Made by a program: the position numbers and the translations under genes. Source: Hydrogenophaga sp. (lineage in GTDB: Bacteria; Pseudomonadota; Gammaproteobacteria; Burkholderiales; Burkholderiaceae_C). Taken from it: DNA of 64,000 nucleotides. The stretch spans positions 1 through 64,000 of the forward strand of contig NZ_JAUCZG010000002.1 of assembly GCF_030373225.1 (NCBI RefSeq). Direction: 5' to 3'. A model generated the notes under the pieces. That model had not been told where the DNA came from. It saw only the letters and a program-made list of their open reading frames with translations, and did not search any database. Positions 52,011 to 63,577 of this stretch are shown here, piece after piece. Each line of letters starts with the position of its first letter. Within the stretch, counting starts at the first letter, position 1.

Positions 52011-53269
52011 GACGGCATTGTGCCGCGCCCGCCCACGGCCGCCCCCGAGCGCCGACCCACACCGATGGCGGCATACACCGACACCAGCAGCACCAGCGCC
52101 GCGCCCGCCAGTGTCGCTGCGTACCAGCCACGGTCCATCGCCAGACCAAAGATCAGGGGTGACAGTGCGAAGCCCACGTCCAGACCCGAATAGACCGTGC
52201 CGTAGACCCGGCCGGTCGCCCCTTTGGGGGTGGCCTTCTTGATCATCATGTCGCGACTGGGTCCACCCACGCCCACCGCGAAGCCGGTGGCGGCCAAGGC
52301 CACCATGGTTCCCACGGCGCCCAACCAGCCCGTGGCGCAGACCAGCAACAGCAGGGCCCCGCTGGTCATGGCGATGGCCACCACGCGGTCGCTGGACCAG
52401 CGGTGGCTCTGGCCGTACGCCGCGACAAAGCCGCCCACCAGCATGCCCAGTGCCGAGCACAGCATGTAGGCGCTGATGGTGAGCGTGGCCACCTCCACAC
52501 CCACGCCATGCACCGCCTTGAGGATGGACGGGGCGAACGTCTGGACCACCGCCAGCGTCATCGTCGACAGCAGAAAGAACGCAAAACACCACCACACCAC
52601 GGGCAACTTGAGGAAGGCGAGATCACTGCCCTGCGTCGCGTCCGCGCGGCGCACCACCACCTCGGTCAGCAGCTTGTCACGCTGCCAGAACAGCACGGCC
52701 AACACGCCGACATACAGGACGGCCGCTCCCAGGTAGGCGGTGCGCCAGTCAGCGAGCGCCGTGATGCCGATCAGAAAGGCCGGTGCCAGGGCCCATCCCA
52801 GGTTGCCGGTCAGCCCATGCGCACTGAACGCGTGACCCAAGCGCGGGGCAGAGACACGCTGGTTGAGGATGGTGAAGTCGGCCGGATGAAACGGCGCGTT
52901 GCCCAGCCCGGCCAGCATGGCCACCAGCACCAGCCCCGCATAACCCGAGGCCTGCGAAGCGGCCAGAGCGGCCAGAAGAAAGCAGCCGATGGCGGCGAAC
53001 AGCACCGGGCGTGCGCCGATGCGGTCCACCACAAAGCCCGCCAGTGCCTGGCCGGCGCCCGAGATGACGAAGAAGATGCTCATGAGCAGGCCCACGTCGG
53101 AGTAGCTCAGGCCGAAGTCGCGAATGAACACCGGGAAAAGGGGGGCGAGCAGCAGGTGCGAGAAGTGCGAGGTGCCGTGGGCCAGGCCGACCAGCCCGAT
53201 GACGGTGGCGTCCTGCCGCAGTGGCACGGGGTTGACGGGTGCAGCAGCACCCAGCGCGGCGGTGTTCAT
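52007..53269 (-). CDS. MFS transporter
   Basis: A 420-residue major facilitator protein with twelve predicted membrane segments (LVGLAHGTSHFSHLLLAPLFPVF in part; FVVDRIGARPVLFAAIG, the loop motif A; VGVGGPSRDMMIKKATPKG). Motif A and the fosmidomycin-resistance-like N-terminus suggest an exporter or an organic-acid carrier. It is the first gene of an operon with the ThDP enzyme and is divergent from an AraC regulator, 92 bases away. Confidence 0.87.
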   Translation of the reverse strand: MNTAALGAAAPVNPVPLRQDATVIGLVGLAHGTSHFSHLLLAPLFPVFIRDFGLSYSDVGLLMSIFFVISGAGQALAGFVVDRIGARPVLFAAIGCFLLAALAASQASGYAGLVLVAMLAGLGNAPFHPADFTILNQRVSAPRLGHAFSAHGLTGNLGWALAPAFLIGITALADWRTAYLGAAVLYVGVLAVLFWQRDKLLTEVVVRRADATQGSDLAFLKLPVVWWCFAFFLLSTMTLAVVQTFAPSILKAVHGVGVEVATLTISAYMLCSALGMLVGGFVAAYGQSHRWSSDRVVAIAMTSGALLLLVCATGWLGAVGTMVALAATGFAVGVGGPSRDMMIKKATPKGATGRVYGTVYSGLDVGFALSPLIFGLAMDRGWYAATLAGAALVLLVSVYAAIGVGRRSGAAVGGRGTMPS

Positions 53270-53361
53270 GCCGGAGATCGTACGGTGCGATGCGCATGCA
53301 AAATGGCGACGGAAAGACAAGCATCGTCGAAAATCAGCCAAACCTGCCCCGATCGCCAGCC

Positions 53362-54258
53362 ATGCCGACTGCACGCCGCCCCCCGCTTCGCGCCCTGCCG
53401 CTGGGTGACACCGACCCCTACCGCCCCACGCCCGAACAGCCGGTGCGCTGCCGCGCGCGGCACCTGGACGGCGACAACCAGTTTGCACTGCACCACCATG
53501 CATGGGGGCAGCTGGCCTTTTGCGCCAGTGGCCTGATGCAGGTCACGGTGCTGCAGGCGGACCCGGCCGGCCGGCAGGCATCGCCCGCACAAACCACCAC
53601 CATCGTGCCGCCGTCGCGTGCCGTGTGGATCCCGCCGGGTGCGCGGCACGCGGTGACCATCGTCGAGGCGGCCCGGCTGCTCACCCTCTACATCGACGAC
53701 AGCGTGCTGCCCGGCCACTGGAGCGCGTCGCGCGTGCTGGTGGTCACGCCGCTGCTGCGCGAACTGGTGCATGCGCTGAACCGGCCGCGGCAGCCCCCGC
53801 AGGCCGCCGCTCGCGCACTGCTCACCCTGCTGCTGCACGAGATGGAGCACGCCGACACCCAGCCGCTGGGTGTGCCCATGCCCAGCGCCACCGGCGGCGA
53901 CCGCCGGCTGCGCAACCTCTGCGAAGCCGTGATGCAGGCCCCGTCCCAGCACACCACGCTGGCCGGCTGGGCCGCGCATGCCGGGGCCAGCGAGCGCACG
54001 CTGGCGCGCCTGTTTCGCGACGAACTGGGCACCGGGTTTCAGCGCTGGCGCCAGCAGGTGGTGCTGGCGCACGCCATGCCCATGCTGGCGCGCGGCGTGT
54101 CGGTGGGGCGGGTGGCGCAGGCCAGTGGCTATGCCAGCGAAAGCGCGTTTTCCGCCATGTTCAAGTCGGCCATGGGTCTGCCGCCCACCCGACTGCTGGC
54201 CCAGGTCCGGGCCCGCAGCCAGTCTCAGGCGGCCACGGCCTCGTCGACCCGGGCCTGA
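53362..54258 (+). CDS. AraC family transcriptional regulator
   Basis: A 298-residue regulator with an N-terminal cupin-like sensor (HHHAWGQLAFCASG, VPPSRAVWIPPGARHAV) and a C-terminal pair of helix-turn-helices (TLAGWAAHAGASERTLARLF in part; GRVAQASGYASESAFSAMFK in part). It probably controls the divergent MFS-ThDP operon. Start at 53362 fits the family; the longer frame runs into the MFS promoter. Its last 34 bases overlap the end of the DUF1631 gene on the opposite strand. Confidence 0.88.
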   Translation: MPTARRPPLRALPLGDTDPYRPTPEQPVRCRARHLDGDNQFALHHHAWGQLAFCASGLMQVTVLQADPAGRQASPAQTTTIVPPSRAVWIPPGARHAVTIVEAARLLTLYIDDSVLPGHWSASRVLVVTPLLRELVHALNRPRQPPQAAARALLTLLLHEMEHADTQPLGVPMPSATGGDRRLRNLCEAVMQAPSQHTTLAGWAAHAGASERTLARLFRDELGTGFQRWRQQVVLAHAMPMLARGVSVGRVAQASGYASESAFSAMFKSAMGLPPTRLLAQVRARSQSQAATASSTRA

Positions 54259-56708
54259 TCGGCCGCGATGGCCTCGATCGCCTTGCGCACCACGCTCTGA
54301 CCATCCACCGGGCGCAGCAGGCGGTTGGCGATCAGGCGTTCGCAGCTGCGCTTGGTCATGGAATGCGGACGACCGCCCCGGCTCACGAACATGAACAGCG
54401 TGCCGCGGGTGCTGGCCCAGATGAGCTGGGCGCGCAGCCATTCGCGGTGCGAGTACAGATCGACCCAGTCGCCCTCACGCAGGCCCGCCAGCAGCGTGAT
54501 GGCGTCGAACGGAATGTCTTCGTCGCTCTCCGATTCGTTGAAGCCCGAGGCAGCGACCGCGACCGCGTCTGCGCCGGTGGCAGCATGGGCTTCGGCGAGC
54601 TCGGAGAAATCGGTCGGCAACGTGTCCTGGAAACCCGCGGCCTCCAGTTCCACCCGCCCCAGCCAGGGCTGGGCGGCCTTGCGCGGCTTGCGCTGCTCGG
54701 CGGTGGCCGGCAAGGTCTCGTCGAGTTCCATCGACATGGACGAACTGTCCAGCGGCACCGGATTCGAGGTGCTCGCGTCGGCACGCGCGCGAGCGCGCCG
54801 AAGGCCCAGCACCGGCTGGTGCAGGCGCATGAGGGCATCGAAGAACGGCTTGGTTTCCTCGCGCGTCTTGCCCAGCGACTCCAGGCCGGCGTGCAGCGTC
54901 TTGAGCATGCCGGGCACCATTTCGAGCAACTGCGAGGGCAGACGCAGGGTGACTTCCTTTTTGGTGCTCCACAGCAGGTTGGACACCACCTTGCGGTAAC
55001 CGCCCGGATCGACCGCGCCCGGCGGCGCATTGAGCTGCGCCGACGCGATCGCCAGCGCCCACGGACCGTAGAGGAAGTCCAGGATGAAGCCGGGCACGTG
55101 GTCGACGTCGGGACGCTGGCTCAGGTCCCAGGCCACCTGGTCGGCCAGCGTCTGCCGCGCTTCGGCATGACGGATGGCCTGAAGGTTGTTGTCCTTGGCG
55201 GCATCGTCGTCGCGGTCCTGGCTTTCCCACTCCTGAAGCAGTTCGTCCAGGGCGATGGCGAAAGCCTGCGGATCGTCGGTCTCGAGTTCGTTCAGGGCAT
55301 TGAACGCCTGCTGCACCGGCTGGAAGAATTCGGCGAACTCGCTGGCGAATTCGTCGTTGTACTTGAAGCTGCGCTGGGCAACGCACTCGATCAGTCGACG
55401 CGCCGGGTGCGCGTCTTCGCTGAAGAAGCGCGGGTTGGCCATGGCCAGGCGCAACAGCGAAGGCTCCAGCGCCACCACCGCCTCGCGCACCGGTGCCAGC
55501 AGCAGCGGGTCTTGAGCGACCTGGTTGACCAGCTTGCGCACCACGTCCAGGCCCATGGCCTGCGCCACGCGTTCGGCCTTTTGCTTGAGCTGCATGAGCA
55601 CGCGGGCGCGCTCGTGGGCAGCGGCGAAATCGCCCCAGGTCTTCTGGCTGAGCTGGGTGCCGATGTCCACCGCGCGCGCCGGCCGGTCGACCACCGGCAG
55701 GGCCTTGTACTGCTCGCTGCGCTGGACCACCATCGATTCGTCCAGCGTGGGAATGGCAGCGTAGGCCTCGATGGCCGCCAGCTCCTCGCTCACCTGGTCG
55801 TAGTACTCGGGCGCCAGCGACTGCTCGTAGCGCTGCCCGCCCTGCTCCAGAAAGTTGTGCAGGTACTGGTTGTCCACCGGCGTCTGCAGGCGCGCGAGCT
55901 GCGGCATGTCGGGGATGAAGTCGCCAAAGTGCGCTTCCCGCGTGCTGTCACCCCGGTGGTCCAGCGGCGCATGGCCCGACGGGTTCCACTCGGTGGCGGC
56001 GGGGCCGGCACCGCGCGCAGCCCTGGCCGAGCTGGCCGCGGTGCGCGCCGCCGCACCCGGCGCATCGGCCAGCAGACGGACCCGGTAGCCAGCTTCCTGC
56101 ACGTTGGCGCGCTGCAGCACCAGCGTCAGGCGGGCGTACAGGCCCTTGAGTTCGTGGCCGATGGCCCGGCCGCAATGGCGCAGCCACAGGGTTCGAAGCT
56201 GGGAGTCGGATTCGTCCAGCGCCATCATCTCGCGCAGCGCCCGCACGAACACGGCCGGGCGCAACGGGTTCAGGTCGGCCTGCACGGTGGACAGGCCCTG
56301 CAGGGAACTCATGAGCGCATCGAGCACCTTGAGTTCCTGCTCGAGCGGCGGCAGCAGGCTTTGCAGCAGGCGCGCGGATTCGATCGACTCGCTCACCGCG
56401 TCGTCTTCCACCAGCGACAGGTAAGTGGATTCGCTCAGCAGCGAGGTGCGCGATGACTGGGGGGCGTCGGTGGGCACTGCGAAGGCTTCGCGCAGTCGCT
56501 GGGGAAAATCGACCACCCAGCCCTCTTTTTCCTGGCGCATGCGCCAGCAGGCGGTGGCGAGGCGGTCGCGCTGGGCGACATCCATGGTCTGCTTTTCCGC
56601 CTCTTGCAGGCTCACCACCGCCGCGTCGATACAGCGCCCGAGCATGGCAGGGGCGTCTTCGAGCGCCTCGGCGAGGCACTGTTGCAACAATCTGGGGGGT
56701 ACCGTCAT
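54225..56708 (-). CDS. DUF1631 family protein
   Basis: An 827-residue protein, mostly helical, of the DUF1631 type that is common in proteobacteria. Visible blocks include LEQELKVLDALMSSLQG, HNFLEQGGQRYEQSLAPEY (in part), and EGDWVDLYSHREWLRAQLIW with FVSRGGRPHSMTKRSCERLI (in part) near the C-terminus. The function is unknown; PilZ-like character of the last block (R and DxSxxG-like spacing) is only a possibility. The start at 56708 (MTVPPRLLQQC) avoids an in-frame extension. Confidence 0.82.
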   Translation of the reverse strand: MTVPPRLLQQCLAEALEDAPAMLGRCIDAAVVSLQEAEKQTMDVAQRDRLATACWRMRQEKEGWVVDFPQRLREAFAVPTDAPQSSRTSLLSESTYLSLVEDDAVSESIESARLLQSLLPPLEQELKVLDALMSSLQGLSTVQADLNPLRPAVFVRALREMMALDESDSQLRTLWLRHCGRAIGHELKGLYARLTLVLQRANVQEAGYRVRLLADAPGAAARTAASSARAARGAGPAATEWNPSGHAPLDHRGDSTREAHFGDFIPDMPQLARLQTPVDNQYLHNFLEQGGQRYEQSLAPEYYDQVSEELAAIEAYAAIPTLDESMVVQRSEQYKALPVVDRPARAVDIGTQLSQKTWGDFAAAHERARVLMQLKQKAERVAQAMGLDVVRKLVNQVAQDPLLLAPVREAVVALEPSLLRLAMANPRFFSEDAHPARRLIECVAQRSFKYNDEFASEFAEFFQPVQQAFNALNELETDDPQAFAIALDELLQEWESQDRDDDAAKDNNLQAIRHAEARQTLADQVAWDLSQRPDVDHVPGFILDFLYGPWALAIASAQLNAPPGAVDPGGYRKVVSNLLWSTKKEVTLRLPSQLLEMVPGMLKTLHAGLESLGKTREETKPFFDALMRLHQPVLGLRRARARADASTSNPVPLDSSSMSMELDETLPATAEQRKPRKAAQPWLGRVELEAAGFQDTLPTDFSELAEAHAATGADAVAVAASGFNESESDEDIPFDAITLLAGLREGDWVDLYSHREWLRAQLIWASTRGTLFMFVSRGGRPHSMTKRSCERLIANRLLRPVDGQSVVRKAIEAIAADQARVDEAVAA

Positions 56709-56844
56709 CGCCTGGCGCTGCATCGGATGTGAGACAAGTCACGGTTATACCTGCCCCCCCGGGTACTGACATGTCGGCGCGGAGATAAGGCCTTTATCTG
56801 TCCCCGAACGGTCGGGCGACGTGCCGCAAGGCCCACGCGCCCGG

Positions 56845-58101
56845 TCAGACCAGCACCGACAACGACGCGGCAGCCGCGCAACCGGAAACCACCCACACGG
56901 GTGAAATGCGCCAGCGCAACAGCGCTGCCAGCGCCATGCCCGCCAGCAAGACATCGCCCACCGACTGCATGGCGGCGGGCCAGACCGGGTCGATGAAAGC
57001 GGCCACCAGCAAACCCACCACCCCGGCGTTGATGCCGGTGAGCACCGAGCGCACACCGATGCGCTGGCGCAACAGATCCCAGAACGGCAGCACACCGACC
57101 ACGGTCAGCGCGGCGGGCGCAAAAACCGCGCCCAGCATCAACAGGCCCGCCAGCCAGGGGGCCAGTCCTGCGAGCACCGCCGGGTTCATGACCGCGCCCA
57201 GGTAAGCCGAAAAGCTGAACAAGGGACCGGGCATCGCCTGCACCGCGCCGTAGCCCGCCAGGAAGTCGGCGCTGCTGACCGCGCCCACGGGCACCACCGA
57301 CGACTGCAACAGGGGCAACACGACGTGACCCCCGCCAAACACCAGGGCACCCGCACCAAAAAACCCCGCCACCTGTGCCAGCAGCGCCGAGCCACTCGCT
57401 TCAGCCCACAGGGGCAGACCGACCAGCAGCAGCGCCAGCAGCGCCAGCGCGACGGCGCCGGCCGTGCGTGTCATGCCAAAGCCCTGCTGCGCGTCGGGCG
57501 CACTGCTTGCGGCGAGCCAGCGCGACCCCATCCACAGGCCGGTCAGACCGGCCACCCCGATGGCCAGCAACTGGCCCCAGGCGCCACCCCACCCCGTGAG
57601 CCACGGCAGTCCGAGCGCCAGTGCCGCGGCCACGCCTGCCAGCACCCGCCGGGGCGTGTCGGGGCACAGGCTGCGCGACATGGCCCAGATGGCCTGTGCC
57701 ACCACGGCCACAGCCGCCACTTTCAGGCCTTGCAGCGCCGCCTGCCAGGCGGGGGCGTCGCCGGCGTCATCGAGCCACGCGACCCCGTGGGCGAAACCGA
57801 TCATCAGCGCCGCCGCCGGCAGGGTGAAGCCCAGCCAGGCGGCGGCCATGCCGCCCCACCCCGCCCGCCGCCAGCCCAGCGCCATGCCGACCTGGCTGCT
57901 CGCCGGCCCCGGCAGAAACTGGCACAAGGCCACCAGATCGGCGTAGCTGGTCTCGCTCAACCAGCGCCGGCGCTCGACGAACTCGGTGCGAAAGAAAGCC
58001 AGGTGCGCCGCCGGCCCGCCGAACGAGGTGCAGCCCAGGCGCAGAAAGACCCAGAAGACCTCGATCAGGGAAACTGGAGACGGTGCAGACGGAAACGCCA
58101 T
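56845..58101 (-). CDS. chrA: Chromate transporter ChrA (long form)
   Basis: A 418-residue protein with two CHR domains and about twelve membrane segments. The N-terminal FGGPAAHLAFFRTEFVERRRW (in part) and CQFLPGPASSQVGMALG are diagnostic; the second half repeats them in weaker form (FGGGHVVLPLLQSSVVP, GYGAVQAMPGPLFSFSAYLG in part). It exports chromate or takes part in sulfate/chromate balance. It stands alone with a 136-base gap before the DUF1631 gene. Confidence 0.92.
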   Translation of the reverse strand: MAFPSAPSPVSLIEVFWVFLRLGCTSFGGPAAHLAFFRTEFVERRRWLSETSYADLVALCQFLPGPASSQVGMALGWRRAGWGGMAAAWLGFTLPAAALMIGFAHGVAWLDDAGDAPAWQAALQGLKVAAVAVVAQAIWAMSRSLCPDTPRRVLAGVAAALALGLPWLTGWGGAWGQLLAIGVAGLTGLWMGSRWLAASSAPDAQQGFGMTRTAGAVALALLALLLVGLPLWAEASGSALLAQVAGFFGAGALVFGGGHVVLPLLQSSVVPVGAVSSADFLAGYGAVQAMPGPLFSFSAYLGAVMNPAVLAGLAPWLAGLLMLGAVFAPAALTVVGVLPFWDLLRQRIGVRSVLTGINAGVVGLLVAAFIDPVWPAAMQSVGDVLLAGMALAALLRWRISPVWVVSGCAAAASLSVLV

Positions 58102-58276
58102 GCGGGGCCACCTGGGTTGAGAGCGCGGATTGGAAGACGGGGCGGGACGCTGCTCGCGCCTGCCCGCCGGAGAATAGCGCAGGGGCCGCCTGTGCCCTTT
58201 GTCAAGGCCACGTCACATCTGGCATGCAATCTGCAAGCAGGGCTGTCACCCGCGTTCAGGCTTCAGGGAATCAAGA

Positions 58277-58534
58277 ATGGGAAGTATCCGGCGTTACGCC
58301 AAGACCGCCATGGCATGGGAGGCGCTGTCGCGCCCCGATGCGGTGGGCCGCCAGGTCCACACCTTGCTGCTCATGGCCAATGGCCGGCGCAGCGAACAGG
58401 AGCTCTCGCTGCTGCTGGGCACCGACATCCGCGAACTGGCCTATGGACTGATGGAAAAAGGCTACCTGCAGAACACGCAGGCCACCCTGCTGCCCGAAGC
58501 CGAAGCCGACGACGAAGCGCCAACCCCTGCCTGA
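58277..58534 (+). CDS. Hypothetical small winged-helix-like protein
   Basis: An 85-residue protein starting MGSIRRYAKTAMAWEAL. The block LLLMANGRRSEQELSLLLGTDIRELAYGLMEKGYL (in part) has the look of a degenerate helix-turn-helix/winged-helix and resembles small regulators common in Comamonadaceae. It is acidic at the end and has no signal peptide. The function is unknown. It is divergent from chrA and convergent with the aldehyde dehydrogenase gene. Confidence 0.65.
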   Translation: MGSIRRYAKTAMAWEALSRPDAVGRQVHTLLLMANGRRSEQELSLLLGTDIRELAYGLMEKGYLQNTQATLLPEAEADDEAPTPA

Positions 58535-58568
58535 GCGCTCCCGGGCGGACGGGCCCGCCCGGAGCACC

Positions 58569-59993
58569 TCACAGCCAGCGTTTGAGCAAAGCCATGATCT
58601 GGTCGAAGCGCGCCCCATAGGGCGGGTAGAACAAATGCCCCATCGAGAAGCGTGACTGCACCAGAACGGGCTTTTGCTGGGTGAAGCGCAGGAACCCGGT
58701 TTCGCCGTGGTACGCACCCCAGCCACTCTCGCCCACGCCGCCGAAGGGAAGGCCCTCGTGAGCCACGTGCATGAGCGTGTCGTTGATGCTCACCCCGCCG
58801 CTCACCGTGCTGGCCATCACCCGCTCGCGCACGGCCGCGTCGCTGCCGAACCAGTAGAGCGCCAGCGGCCTTGGCCGCGCGTTGATGTAGCGAATCGCCT
58901 CGTCCACCGACCCGTACGCCACCACCGGCAGGATGGGGCCGAAGATTTCCTCGTCCATCAAGCGCAGGCCCGGGCTCGGGTCGAACACCAGGGTCGGATT
59001 CATTTGACGGGCGGTGCTCGCCCCGGTCGGTCCTGCCGGGGCCACGTCGACCACCCGGGCGCCCTGCGCCGAGGCTTCGCCGAGCAAGGCCTGCAGGCGC
59101 GCGAAGTGGCGATCGCTCACGATCGCGGTGTAGTCGGCGTTTCCCGCGATGACCGGGAAGAGCCGCGCCACCGCCGCGCTGTAGGCCCGCTCGAACGCGG
59201 CCTCCTGACCGCGCGGCAGCAGCACGTAGTCGGGCGCGATGCAGGTCTGCCCGGCATTGAGCAATTTGCCGTGGGCGATCTTGAGCGCAGCCTCGTCGAG
59301 GTTGCAGGACGCGTCCACGATGCAGGGCGACTTGCCACCGAGCTCCAGCGTGGTGGGCGTGAGGTTGGCCGCCGCAGCGGCCGCCACCTTGCGGCCGACC
59401 GCGGTGGAGCCGGTGAAGAACAGGTGGTCGAACGGCAGGCTGGCGAAATCGTGTGCCACATCGGCACCACCGAGCACGACGCTGAATTCTTCGGCTGAAA
59501 AAACCCCCTGCACCAGCGAAGCCATGAGCGCCGAGCTGTGCGGGGTGAGCTCGCTGGGCTTGAGCATCACGCGATTGCCCGCGGCCAGGGCGGTCGCTGC
59601 CGGACCAAGGTTGAGTTGCAGCGGGTAGTTCCAGGGTCCGATGACACCCACCACGCCCAGGGGTTGGCGCTGCAGGTGGGCGCTGGCGGGTTGCAGGTAC
59701 AGCGGCGTGGGCACGCGACGGGTTTTCATCCAGTGCGGCAGTTCCTTGTGCAGCTGGCCGATGGCCGCCCGCAGCACGAACAGGTCGGCCACCTCGGTGA
59801 CCTGACGCGAGCGCACGCCGAAATCTGCCTGGACCGCGTCGGACAGCGCGGTGCCATGCGTGTCGATCAAGGCACGCAGTCGGGCCAGCCGGTCCCGGCG
59901 CAAGGCCAGGGGCACGTCGATCTGCTGGCGGCTGGCGCTGTGCTGGGCGTCGAACAGGGCGCGCAGGGGAAGGGTCGGGGGTATCTTTGTCAT
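58569..59993 (-). CDS. Coniferyl-aldehyde-type dehydrogenase
   Basis: A 474-residue ALDH resembling coniferyl aldehyde dehydrogenase (CalB) and fatty aldehyde dehydrogenases. Catalytic Glu is in LELGGKSPCIVDASCN (in part), Cys in NAGQTCIAPDYVL, and the cofactor block VIGPWNYPLQLNL. The C-terminal RFSMGHLFYPPYGARFD, with the last residues KRWL, fits the class 3-type family. It oxidises aromatic or long-chain aldehydes to acids. The start at 59993 is MTKIPP; longer forms run into the clpB gap. No operon partner is obvious. Confidence 0.88.
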   Translation of the reverse strand: MTKIPPTLPLRALFDAQHSASRQQIDVPLALRRDRLARLRALIDTHGTALSDAVQADFGVRSRQVTEVADLFVLRAAIGQLHKELPHWMKTRRVPTPLYLQPASAHLQRQPLGVVGVIGPWNYPLQLNLGPAATALAAGNRVMLKPSELTPHSSALMASLVQGVFSAEEFSVVLGGADVAHDFASLPFDHLFFTGSTAVGRKVAAAAAANLTPTTLELGGKSPCIVDASCNLDEAALKIAHGKLLNAGQTCIAPDYVLLPRGQEAAFERAYSAAVARLFPVIAGNADYTAIVSDRHFARLQALLGEASAQGARVVDVAPAGPTGASTARQMNPTLVFDPSPGLRLMDEEIFGPILPVVAYGSVDEAIRYINARPRPLALYWFGSDAAVRERVMASTVSGGVSINDTLMHVAHEGLPFGGVGESGWGAYHGETGFLRFTQQKPVLVQSRFSMGHLFYPPYGARFDQIMALLKRWL

Positions 59994-60078
59994 GCTTCCA
60001 TGATAGGACTGGCTGCCCCGTCGGGGTAGAGGTGCACCCCCATCCCGACGGATGGAAGTGCAACCCGCAGGCACCCGA

Positions 60079-62697
<2,619 letters not shown>

Positions 62698-62729
62698 GAG
62701 GGTGCTCTCCGGGTGATCAGAATGCTTGG

Positions 62730-62759
62730 ACAGGTGGCGCTGCTCACGCGTTTTTCAAG
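62730..62759 (-). promoter_or_regulatory. Candidate heat-shock (sigma-32) promoter of clpB
   Basis: On the minus strand CTTGAAA (62759-62753) is followed after 15 bases by CCACCTGT (62737-62730). The -35 fits the sigma-32 consensus well, the -10 only partly. It lies 33-62 bases before the clpB start. Confidence 0.45.
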
Positions 62760-62807
62760 CCTGCCACCCAGCGTGCGCCAGACCGCATCGCGCCAACTTG
62801 ACTCAGA

Positions 62808-63560
62808 TCAATCGGTCACCGCGCAGCGCCAATAGGCATAAGGCCAGGCCATGGTGAGCCCCGCGCGCCGGTACAGGGCCAGGGCCGGCAGGTTGCTGGC
62901 GTCCACCTGCAGGAACACCCCGGTGACCCCGCGCCGGCTGGCTTCGGTCGCCATGGCATGCAGGATGCGCCCCGCCAGCCCTTCACCCCGACGGGCGGCC
63001 GCGGTGCGCATCCCGTGCACGCCCAGCCAGCCGTGACCGAACGAGGCTGCACCACAGGCGACGGTCTGCCCCTGCTCCCGCACCGACGCATAGAGGGTGC
63101 CGGTGGCACGGGCGAGCAGGCGCGAGCGGCTGGCGCCATCGTCCGGATCCAGACCGGCGCCCAGGAACATGGCCATCCAGGCGTCATCGGGCGAGCTGTC
63201 GAGGTCGGCAGGCGGACCGCCCGGCGCGGCCAGCAGCGGCTGGACATCACCGGTCAGCGTCAGCGTCGGCTGAAGGCGCTGCCAGCCTCGCCGGGCCAGG
63301 GCCTCGTGCCATGGAAGGAACGCCGGCAGGTCCGGCAGCCGCAGCCGGGGCACAAAGCCCAGCGCGGTGTAGCGAGCGAGGATGGCGGGCAACAGCGCAA
63401 GTTCGTGGGAGCCGTGGTGCAGCGGCACTGCGCTTCGCGCGCGCCCCACGGTCCCGTGGTCCATGGGCAGCAGCCAGCCGCCGAGCGACTCCACCCGCTC
63501 GGGCGCGACCGCTTGCAGCGTCGCGCGTTCGATGGCTTCGATGGCGGCAGCGTCGGGCAT
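62808..63560 (-). CDS. GNAT family N-acetyltransferase
   Basis: A 250-residue protein whose C-terminal half carries the acetyl-CoA loop (GMRTAAARRGEGLAGRILHAM in part) and the GNAT tail (VFLQVDASNLPALALYRRAGL in part). The N-terminal half is a second, degenerate GNAT-like domain. The substrate is unknown. It lies 17 bases after the moaE stop in the same direction. Confidence 0.85.
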   Translation of the reverse strand: MPDAAAIEAIERATLQAVAPERVESLGGWLLPMDHGTVGRARSAVPLHHGSHELALLPAILARYTALGFVPRLRLPDLPAFLPWHEALARRGWQRLQPTLTLTGDVQPLLAAPGGPPADLDSSPDDAWMAMFLGAGLDPDDGASRSRLLARATGTLYASVREQGQTVACGAASFGHGWLGVHGMRTAAARRGEGLAGRILHAMATEASRRGVTGVFLQVDASNLPALALYRRAGLTMAWPYAYWRCAVTD

Positions 63561-63577
63561 GGCCAGGCCGCCAGCGC

